DNA of 64,000 bases from Poa pratensis (Eukaryota; Streptophyta; Magnoliopsida; Poales; Poaceae), in contig CAMZMU010000123.1 in NCBI GenBank assembly GCA_947311845.1, positions 18,721,976 to 18,785,975 of the forward strand, given 5' to 3'. Below are positions 23,780-33,125 of this stretch, one piece after another. The notes beneath the pieces are model-generated. The model made no database searches, was not told where the DNA came from, and saw only the letters and a program-made list of their open reading frames with translations. The position numbers were made by a program, and so were the translations under genes. How positions within the stretch are numbered: the stretch's first letter is position 1; every line of letters starts with the position of its first letter.

Positions 23780-25989
23780 TTGGCACGCAAGACTCGCAGA
23801 TCCGCAACAACTGGCGCTGGTACACTCGAGGCTCCGTCGACTGCGCTCGCCCCATCGTCGATTCCTGAAGCCTGCTCGCCCGCAACAACCATGTCGACCG
23901 GCGAGCTCGATAGGTTCATGATGACGGAACTCCAAGGAGAGGAAGCAGAATCAGCATACAACACAAGCAACATCGACTTCAACCTACCACTCGACGAGAG
24001 TTTCGACTGCGGGATCTCCCTTGATGACTTCTACGAGCCCGCGATTCATAACGACAATAACGTCGACTCGGAGATCTTCACCAACACCAGCCTCGACTCA
24101 GAAATCCGTAATGGCTTCGCCAACACCGAGATGAGCATAGGTGATGAGCACATCGACAACGAGATTCGCCTCGAAGATCTACTTGATGAACACACTGGCT
24201 CTGACATGAGCCTCGATGGCGACGTCGAGTCCATGACTGGAATCGACAGCACATACACCTGTCCTCGGGTCACGCCCCATCAGGTCTACGTGGCCTTCAC
24301 CGCAGAATCATCCGCAGACGCTGCCGCTCGCAGGCCTGCACAATTCCCATGCACGGTAACCATGCCAGATGGGGTCACGACCTTAACAATCACGGAGGAG
24401 ATGGCAGCAAAAGCAGATAAAGTCATAAAGGAGTGCACTATGATGCCGCCAAACTCCACCCCAGAGGAGATGTTGACCTTCCAGTACTTCAACTGGCAGG
24501 AGTCAATTCGACTGCAAAACTACCGAGCGACGCTCGAGGAGCGCAAAAGGCAAGCCAGCCTCTCGAGTGCCCGACGAAGGGAGCAATCCCTCGGGTCCAC
24601 ACAGCAACCAACCCCTCGACCTAGGTCGCGGTTGGCAAGCCTTCCAGAACATGAAAGGGTAGCAATCACCCGTAACCTGTCGTTCATGACAGAGGACGCT
24701 AACGGAATCCCAGTACCCAAAACTGCTGCGGGTGCATTATTCTCCGTAGGTGCTTACCTCAAGGCAATACAACCTCCGGCGAATGACCCTAACGCAGCCC
24801 TGCATCGCCAACAACTCAAATCGCTAGCTCTAGCGGCACAGGCTATGCAGCCAGAAGACAAAACTCCAGCAAGGGATCGCGATCGCGACATAGTCGACTC
24901 ACGACACGCAGCACATCATCGCAGTGGTCGCAGCCACCACTCGGATGAAGGAAGGAGAAGCATGCGCCGGCACAGGTCCAGCAGGAGCAGGTCTCGAAGA
25001 TCCTATAGCAGCGATTCATACTCTGATCGCGAACCAGAGCCATGCGGAGCATTGTGCTTCACTCGACGCATCCGTGAGACTCGGATGCCCAAACGGTTCA
25101 AGTTGACAGGCGAGCAACCCAAGTTAAACGGTCGCCAAGAACCTTCTGGGTGGCTAGAAGATTACAGACTCGCCGTGGCATGCCAGCGGGCACGAACACC
25201 ACGGCGATGCAGTACATACGACTTATGCTCGAAGGAACTGCCCGCGACTGGCTCAAATCACTCCCTCCATCATCATATGACTCGTGGGATGATTTCCGCA
25301 GAGACTTCATCAAAAACTTCGAGCCTCTGTGTGAGCGCCCGAAGACATTCGAGGAATTAAGGACATGCACTCAACGATCAGACGAGTCGCTGAGATCATA
25401 CATACGGCGGTGGACCGAAATACGCAATTCGGTTGGCAAAGTGTCAGAAGACAGGGCCATGGATGCCTTCATACAAGGTCTCGCCAGGAAGGACTTCAAA
25501 GAGGCACTTGGTCGTGAAAAGCCAACCTCCCTGGCTGACCTCATCAAAGTTGCGACTGAGTGGGCAGATGGAGAGGATTCTGTACGCAGATCCCGTGCTT
25601 CCCCAACACGAGACAACTACGAAAGCGGCAGTCGAAGCCGCAGGGACTCATACAGAGAAGATCGCAGGCGTAAACGGTCCAGACGTCCTTACGACGATAA
25701 CAGACCCGAGTTCATGGCGGCTGGATACACACAGCCAAAGGAGGACCATGATAGAAGCAATCGACGCTCGGATGATCGACGTGACAGTCGAGATCGCGAG
25801 CAGCGGAGCGATAGCTACAAAAGGCAAGAATGGCGCAAACGTAGCGACGCAAAACCCGAGCGGTCGTTCGAGGAAAAGATGGACGACTGGTGCAGATTCC
25901 ACCTCTTCAAGGGGGACGACGGAAAACTACGCTCCAATCACACCCTAAGGAACTGCAGGAATTCGACCAAATGGCGACTGACTATGTGA
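23780..25989 (+). pseudogene. Retrotransposon gag, frame-broken
   Basis: The open frame up to about 25190 encodes an acidic, low-complexity N-terminal part. The frame then moves by one base at a GGG run (25188-25190) and continues with the Retrotrans_gag core (ARDWLKSLPPSSYDSWDDF, about 25230-25300; FIQGLARKDF near 25470) and a basic Arg/Asp/Ser-rich tail. A second one-base shift occurs at 25947-25948 (AA). Only a degenerate zinc-knuckle-like segment (CRFHLFKGDDGK) is visible. Both shifts look like a homopolymer shortened by one. The start is uncertain because an upstream frame beginning inside the LTR may be the real N-terminus. Gag forms the virus-like particle in the cytoplasm. Confidence 0.8.
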
Positions 25990-27232
25990 TACGACTTAAG
26001 AGGAATGGCCCAGCACCTGCTCAGCCCATGCCTGCACCCGTACCACAGCCAAACGCTATGCCCGCTCTCATGGCGCCACAACCTCCACCGCAACCCGCAC
26101 CACAGCCTGCTCCAGGCGCAAATCTCGCAGGTGCCATACAACCTGTGCTACGGGCGGAAGATGATCAATATCCACAGCCCCACGGGCAGATGTACATGAT
26201 ACAAAAGGGTCGCCCCTCTAACAGGCATCAAAAACTAATCACTCGACAGGTGAACTTGGCTGTCATGGCACCTCCAGCCGTGCCTGAATTTCTGAAGGGA
26301 TCGGAAACCACCATAAGCTTTAGTCGAGAGGATCATCCCCCAGCTGTAGCTCGACCAGGGCATGCGGCTCTGGTAGTCGACGCGCAAATAGGAGGCTACG
26401 CCATGACCAAGGTCTTCATGGATGGAGGCAGCGGCATAAACATCATCTTCGCGGACACACTCCGCAAAATGAACAGGTCGGTCGAAAACCTCCCAAAATC
26501 TTCAAATACCTTCCACGGTATCGTTCCTGGCAAAGCAATTAGCCCAGAAGGCACCGTACAACTCGACGTTACGTTCGGGGACGTAAGCCACTTCAGGACA
26601 GAGTCGATTGAGTTCGAGGTCGTCGACTGGAAATCACAATACCATGCTATTCTTGGTCGCCCGACGTTTGCTCGATTCATGTCGGTGCCACACTATGCGT
26701 ACCTCACGCTGAAGATGCCAGGACCAAAGGGAGTCATCACTGTCCGTGGAAACTTTCAAAGGTCAGATGCTTGCGACCGCGAGTTCAGCAAAATCTCCGA
26801 GATGTTCGGGGTGGAGGAATCACTCGCTGACTTAGCGATTACCAACGACCGACACTTCTTCCAGAGCATAAGAAGTTGGCAGTCGACAGATCCTTCAATG
26901 CTACAAATGACACAAGGTCGCATCAGGTGCACCCGACCGATCCGACCAAGACAGTCAACATATCTTCGAGCCTGCCTATCGCATAGGAAGGCGCGCTCGT
27001 CGAATTCCTCCGTGAGAACTGGGACATATTTGCGTGGTGTCCAGCCGACATGCCAGGTATTCCCAGGGAATTCGCCGAGCACTCTCTCCAATTGTTTCCA
27101 GATGCAAAGCCAGTCAAGCAAACGATGCGTCGAATCTCCGGTCCAAAGCGAATCGCAGTCGAATCCGAAGTCGACCGGTTACTCGCAGCAGGATTCATTA
27201 GGGAAATCAAGAAATCACAATGGGTGGCCAAC
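25990..27232 (+). pseudogene. Gypsy protease and start of pol, interrupted
   Basis: A Pro/Gln-rich linker is followed by an aspartic protease with the active-site motif VFMDGGSGINIIFA (about 26409-26450) and the closing HAILGRPTFARF block (about 26641-26680). The frame is lost at 26914-26915 (AA run). In the next frame the pol lead-in reads on, with one in-frame TAG at 26984-26986, to WDIFAWCPADMPGIPRE (27027-27077) and KSQWVAN, where the CACTA element enters at 27233. The protease would cut the gag-pol polyprotein. Confidence 0.82.
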
Positions 27233-27263
27233 CACTAGTAGGAAAAACCAATTCTATGGTTCC

Positions 27264-27600
27264 TTATTCTGTGGCGCACCATTTAGTCGTGCGCCACAAA
27301 ATAAGATTCTGTGGTGCACCCTATGCCTGGTGCGCCACAGAATAACCTTATTCTGTGGCGCACGGGTAGCGGTGCGCCACAAAATATGTGCGGGCCCCAC
27401 ACCCGGGCACGGGTCAGCCAGTTTTGGCCCTATTCTGTGGCGCACATGTCAGATGCGCCACAGAATAGGCTTATTCTGTGGCGCACCCACGGCCATGCGC
27501 CAGAGAATAGGCTTATTCTGTGGCGCATCAGCACTGGTGCGCCACAGAATATCCCTATTCTGTGGCGCACAAGATTCACATGCGCCATAAAAATTTACAG
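27264..27600. repeat. CACTA 5' subterminal hairpin array
   Basis: Seven consecutive units of about 40 bp each read TTCTGTGGCGCAC, a 6-10 base spacer, then GTGCGCCACAGAA. Spacers differ between units and are partly self-complementary. Three more full units and one half unit lie at 28540-28700. Such arrays bind the TNPA-type transposase protein in known CACTA systems. Confidence 0.85.
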
Positions 27601-27780
27601 ATATTTTCAGATCTGATCGATCCAGTTTCTCTCTCCTCTCCTTGGTCAAACCACTCTGCCTTATCTCCACAAATACGCTGCCTTATTTTTTTTTGAATTT
27701 AATACGCTGCCTTATCTCCTCCCCCACAGCAGCACACACGCAGCCCCAATTTTCTTATCTTCTTCTCTCCGCTCTCACCC

Positions 27781-28302
27781 ATGGCCTCTAGTCCAATCCC
27801 GTCGCCATCGGCCAGCAGGCCCGGCGGCCGTGCGCTCGCCACCGCGCCCTGCAGCTCCTCCGCGGCCGTCAAGACGTCGAGGGCAAGGCCGCCACGGGCC
27901 GCCGGTGGCGGAGGCGAAGAAGGGCTTCGTGCGCCGGATGTTCACCTTCCTCCTCGCCGTCAACGTCTTCGTCGGCGGTCAGCACCTCCCTCCCCTTCCC
28001 CCTTCCCTGCTCCCTCAAATTCCGAAACTTCCAGATCATGGCGGCCTCTTTTGCTAGTTTTGTTCGTTCGTTCGCTCATTCATGGGCAAATTAGTGATTC
28101 ACGATTTCTCGCATCCTTTGCAATTTGGTGCAGCCTACGTGGTCGTGAGGACCTACTACAAGGACAAAGCCGGCTCTACAGGTGGATGCTGGACGAGAGG
28201 CGCAAGGTGAAGCCGCGCGACACGGCGGAGAGGAGGAGGCTCGACGACGACATTGCGCTGCTCAAGGAGATCATCCGCGCCGACTCTCTCCCAAGGCTAT
28301 GA
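27781..28302 (+). pseudogene. Captured host gene fragment inside CACTA
   Basis: Exon 1 ends at 27977 before GTCAGC and encodes KKGFVRRMFTFLLAVNVFVG in its 3' part. A 156-bp intron ends in TGGTGCAG, and exon 2 starts at 28134 with AYVVVRTYYKDK. After KDKAG the frame jumps to one encoding LYRWMLDERRKVKPRD and ending in ALLKEIIRADSLPRL with a stop at 28300-28302. This pattern resembles a small plant single-pass membrane protein of unknown function (RRMFPFLL... near the N-terminus and RKLYKWMLEEKR... near the C-terminus), from memory. The middle appears deleted and exon 1 carries conflicting frames, so no normal protein is expected. Some 3' UTR-like DNA follows. Confidence 0.6.
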
Positions 28303-28710
28303 AAGCCAAGCTGGCTCTAGTTTCTTCCTGATTGGATTAGCTAGCTGTGTCATTGTGTGTGTGCGTGTCTGATGTCTAGAGTTCAATCCTGGTTGTTTCA
28401 GTGGATGTAAACCTGGTGTTGGTTAATGTTGGTCTTGTGATTTTATTCAAGGCGATGAGTTCTTGGCCTGATTTCCGCGTGCTGCTCGACAAGTCGGTCA
28501 ACGCGGTGGCCGTCTCTTTTTTTTAAAACCTGAAAACGATATTCTGTGGCGCACCGGGCTGGGTGCGCCACAGAATAGCCACTATTCTGTGGCGCACCAG
28601 GTGGTGCGCCACAGAATAGCTTATTTTGTGGCGACTATTCTGTGGCGCACCACCCATGCGCCACAGAATAGGTTTTTGGTGCGCCACAGAATAGGTTTTC
28701 TGTACTAGTG

Positions 28711-31664
28711 AACCCTGTACTCGTAGAAAAGAAGCATACAGACATCCTTCGGATGTGCGTGGATTTCACAGCGCTGAACAAGTGCTGTCCGAAGGATCAC
28801 TTCCCGCTACCCCGGATCGATCAGATCGTTGACTCCACCGCCGGATGCGCACGACTCTCCTTTCTGGATGCTTACTCAGGTTATCACCAGATAAGGATGA
28901 AGCAAGAAGACGAAGAAAAAACGGCGTTCATAACCCCACTCGGGGTCTACTGCTACACAACTATGCCCTTCGGGCTAAAAAACGCGGGTGCAACATACCA
29001 GCGCATGATGCAGGACTGCCTCAAAAAGCAAATTGGACGCAACGTCCAGGTCTACGTTGATGACATTGTCATTACCACAAGGGAAGAACGCACACTACTC
29101 GACGATTTGAGGGAGACGTTCGCAAACCTCAAACGCTTCCATATCAAGCTCAATCCTAAGAAGTGTACGTTCGGCGTTCCAGCCGGGCAGCTCTTAGGGT
29201 ACCTAGTCTCTGCTCGTGGAATCGAAGCAGACCCAGAGAAAATACAGGCCATCCTCACCATGCAAAGGCCTTCAAAGCTTCATGATGTGCAGAAACTAGC
29301 AGGACGAGTAGCGGCGCTCAGTCGATTCATCAGCAAACTGGGTGAAAAGGCTCTACCATTCTATCGACTGATGAAGAAGGCGGACAAGTTCGAGTGGACG
29401 CCAGAAGCTGAAGCAGCCTTCACAGATCTCAAGCGGATCCTCACAAGCCCTCCAATCCTCGTCGCACCTAAGGAACGGGAACCACTCTACCTGTATGTCT
29501 CGGCTACAAACAGGGTGGTGAGCACCGTACTGGTAGTCGAACGCGTGGAGGAGGGGCACATCCAAAGCATACAACGTCCAGTCTACTACCTGAGCGAGGT
29601 TCTCTCCATATCAAAACAGCACTATCAAAAGCTGGCATACGCTGTATTCATGTCCTCAAGGAAGCTGACACACTACTTCACCGAGCATCCGATTACCGTG
29701 GTAAGCAACTCAGCAATCGGTGATATACTCACAAACCCCAATGCAACGGGTCGAGTGGCAAAATGGCTCATCGAGCTGGCTCCAAGAGATATCAAGTACG
29801 AGCACCCGAAGGCTATCAAAGCACAAGTCCTACCCGACTTCACAACCGAGTGGATAGAAGCCCAATTACCTGGAGCACCAGACGTGGCCAATTCCTGGAC
29901 CATGTACTTCGATGGGTCCAAGAAACATGAAGGCGCAGGCGCAGGCGTCGTCCTCATATCACCAAAAGGGGACAAGCTACGTTATGTTTTGCAGATGGGA
30001 TTCAAGCTACCCTCCAATAACGAGGCTGAATACGAGGCTCTGATCCATGGCATGCGGATGGCAAAGGCACTCGGGTGCACTCGACTGATGATCTACGGCG
30101 ACTCCAACCTCGTGGTGCAGCAAACAATGAAGGCCTGCGACGCAATCGCGGACAACATGATCGCTTATCGCGATCTGTACAACACACTAGAAGGCAGCTT
30201 CGAGGGCTGCGAGTTGAGGCACATAGGAAGGGAAAGCAACGAAGAAGCAGACATGCTAGCCAATCTTGGCTCAACTGGCGCACAAATTCCACCTGGTGTC
30301 TTCCTCGAGCGTATTGAACACAGATCCATCAAGGAGAAACGAGAGCCTCCTCCGTCGACTACGCCACCCAAAAGCAAAATGCCTAGCACAGAGGACCCCC
30401 CTGTCGAGGTATTTCTCATTGAGCCAACCTGGACTCAACCTTTTCTGGCTTACATACTCCGTAGCGAGCTACCAGATGACATAACCGAGTCCCGACGCGT
30501 GACTCGAAGATCAAAAGCATACACCGTTATCAACGGCGAGTTATACAAGCGCAGCATATCAGGTATGTTCCAAAGATGCATCGCACTCGAAGATGGCCAA
30601 GCCATACTTCGAGACATTCATGCAGGTACCTGTGGGCATCACGCCAGCAGTCGATCACTCGTAGCCAAAGCCTTTCGCGCAGGGTTTTACTGGCCTACAG
30701 CACTCAAAGACGCGGAGGACATAGTCAAAAGGTGCGTCGGCTGCCAGAAATTCGCAACAAGGCCGCACGCACCCGCATCGGCGTTGAAGACTATACCGCT
30801 GGCCTGGCCTTTCGCCCAATGGGGGCTCGATATGGTTGGGCCACTCAAAAAATCATCGCATGGCGGGCATACTCACCTACTGGTGGCAGTCGACAAGTTC
30901 ACAAAGTGGATCGAGGCGGTCCCCATCACAAATTCGACTGCTACTACGGCAGTCAACTTCATAAAGAGCATCATCTATCGCTTCGGTGTCCCAAACAGTA
31001 TCATCACTGATAACGGCACAAACTTCACGGCTGAGGAGTTCAAAACCTTTTGCAAAGAGCAGGACATTACGCTCAACTACGCATCCGTGGCGCATCCGCA
31101 ATCCAATGGCCAAGTCGAAAAGGCCAATGGGCTTGTGACGAGTGGGATCAAGAAGCGCCTCCTGGTGCCACTCAAAAGAGCTGCAGGTGCTTGGGTCGAA
31201 GAACTACCGTCTGTGCTATGGAGCCTACGCACAACTCCCAACACTTCTACGCAGTTCACCCCATTCTTCATGGTCTACGGTGCAGAGGCGATTCTGCCAT
31301 CAGACGTAAGGTTCAACGCACCACGAGTTGAAGCATACAATGAAGAAGACGCAGAAGAGGCACTCGAAGACGCAGTCGACTTGCTTGATGAGGCGCGCGA
31401 CACGGCCTTAGCCCGCACAGCTGTTTACCAGCAGGACCTTCGCAACTACCACAGCCGTCGACTGCGCACCAGGTCCTTCGTCGTTGGCGACCTGGTTCTT
31501 CGACTGAAGCAAAAGAAGGTGCACAAGCTCGCTTCCCCATGGGAGGGCCCTTCATCATCACGGAGGTCCTTGGTGGAGGTGCATATCGACTGAAGCACGC
31601 GAAGACAGGCGAACCCTCTCACAATCCGTGGAACGTTGCGCATCTGCGCCGTTTCTACGCATAA
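28711..31664 (+). pseudogene. Gypsy pol: RT, RNase H, second RNase H, integrase
   Basis: A long open frame of about 960 codons follows the CACTA insertion. RT motifs include MCVDFTALNKCCPKDHFPLP (28753-28812), LSFLDAYSGYHQI and the catalytic YVDDI (about 29053-29067). The RT-linked RNase H follows. A second RNase H-like domain begins at WTMYFDGSKKHEGAGAG (about 29896-29950), the dual arrangement of Tat elements. Integrase shows the HHCC zinc finger (HAGTCGHH ... CVGCQKF, 30620-30760) and the D,D,E core (GLDMVG, ITDNGTNF, NGQVEKANG). At 31551-31552 a one-base loss in a T run throws the last 35 or so codons out of frame; the natural stop is at 31662-31664. Confidence 0.92.
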
Positions 31665-31799
31665 AGTGCTCACAGTCATACAATGTAATAGGCTATATGT
31701 CGGATGGCTGCAGGTTTCAGACGCGCTCTTTTCCTTACCAGGGTACCTAAGGGGACTGGAAGGTTTTTAATGAGGCGGCCTGCAGCCTAACATTCAAAA

Positions 31800-32110
31800 G
31801 AGGAATAAAATCAATGTTCCTTCGACTCCTTTGTGGCTACCACCTGCATAATTCATACCTTAACCGCACCCGAGACCCTCGGGGGCTGCGTAACAAGGAT
31901 CCGAACAAAGAACATAAAAACTTTGCAGCCGCACTCGAATACTCGGGGGCTGCACAGTCATCGGTTCATAACCAACACATATTTCACAAACCCCGCTCGA
32001 TTGACTCGGGGGCTCGGCAAAAAATCAAAGTATACAAACTATACAATATACAAAGAGTCAAAAATTACACTCGGGGGCTGCCCCCTATACAAAAATTGCA
32101 CTCGCAAACC
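31800..32110 (+). repeat. Repeated CTCGGGGGCT motifs after pol
   Basis: Four copies of (A/C)CTCGGGGGCT sit within about 250 bp (near 31878, 31950, 32005, 32070). Further copies are near 36540 and at the PPT (37146). They resemble the polypurine tract itself. Confidence 0.75.
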
Positions 32111-32133
32111 ATTCTAATCCTCAGGCTCGTCTT

Positions 32134-32951
32134 TTACGGGCAGCTCGGGGCCGCAAAGTGTTCGCGAGTGCACTCGATCAGTGTCTCCGCAGCTTGGATC
32201 GTGTCATCCAAGTCTTTTTGTTCGAGAACCTCTCCGGCTGCAGGTGTCCGCAACACCAACCTTGGTTTTCGACTACGCATATACGCCATTGCAGCGTTGG
32301 CTCCAATTACAAGTCTTTGAGACAGCAACTCTCGAATGGGATTTGTTTGGCGGAAGATGTTCAACACAGCACGAATCCCTTGTGGTTGTGGCCCCGAAGG
32401 AAAAAGAGTCTCGTTCAGACGAATAAACGATGCCCGGCATAACTCCAGCAGCTCAGCACTTCGCCAGACGCGATCCTTCAGGGTGGCAAGTATGCGGGCA
32501 TGGTACCTATCAAGCCAAAAGTGTTGACGCCCAGTTGTAGGGTCGTCAACCACGCTATCCAGGCGTCCTTCCACGCGAATCTGTTCAGCCTGGAAGTTGT
32601 CGACAAAGCCTACAAATACGGGCGCACCAGTTAGATCAAAAGGACAAAAGCTACACAAAAAGCTTGTAAAACAAAGCAAGATTCGAACTTACACTCGAGT
32701 TGCCTGTTCACAAGCTCCATCTCCCCGAGAACATAATCCTCGCGTTGGGTGGCCAACGCGGGTCTGGCCCTCAATCGACTCAGCTCAGCCTGGGCGTCCT
32801 TCAGATCTTGCTCCATTCTCACATATTTAGCCTTCATATACTCCATCACCTTGGCATCATTTGCCACCTGACCCTGGGATCGGGTGGTGGTTGGAGCCTG
32901 CGAGGAACTAGTCGCAGTAGCAGGTTCTCGTGACTGTTCAAAGAGCATAAT
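32134..32951 (-). CDS. Second antisense module of the Gypsy element, two exons
   Basis: A minus-strand exon ending at 32693 encodes SREPATATSSSQAP and a helical segment (KYVRMEQDLKDAQAELSRLR). Its donor is GTAAGT. Exon 2 (32609-32134) starts after TTTGTAG and encodes FVDNFQAEQIRVEGRLD ... FWLDRYHARILATLKDRVW, ending in a stop at 32134-32136. The split codon (TGC) is kept in frame across the 83-bp intron. The start is uncertain: an in-frame ATG at 32951 lies just before a possible splice acceptor (CAG at 32934-32936), so this may be a downstream part of the larger antisense gene. I recognise no domain beyond helix-rich, charged character. Function unknown. Confidence 0.5.
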
Positions 32952-33125
32952 CACAAACACAAAGTTTGTAAGACTCGCGTCATAAGCATACAACTCTCCA
33001 AATGAAAGACATTGGCAAAAGACAGTTTGCATAAACAAGGTAGCAAAAACAAAGCGCAGACTCGCGCAGTTCAGAAGGTATCATTACAAGGCATAAAAAA
33101 GCAAAAGGGTACAGCTACCCTAAGC

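Larger units (their letters stand above)
27233..28710. mobile_element. Non-autonomous CACTA (En/Spm) element carrying a gene fragment
   Basis: It starts CACTAGTAGGAAAAACC and ends GGTTTTCTGTACTAGTG, so the termini are inverted. It is flanked by 3-bp duplications AAC (27230-27232, 28711-28713), as expected for CACTA. Subterminal regions (27264-27600 and 28540-28700) contain arrays of TATTCTGTGGCGCAC and its complement, arranged as about ten short palindromes. No transposase is present, so mobilisation would need help in trans. The interior holds two exons and flanks of a host gene. Excising it in silico rejoins the Gypsy pol frame exactly. Confidence 0.93.
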
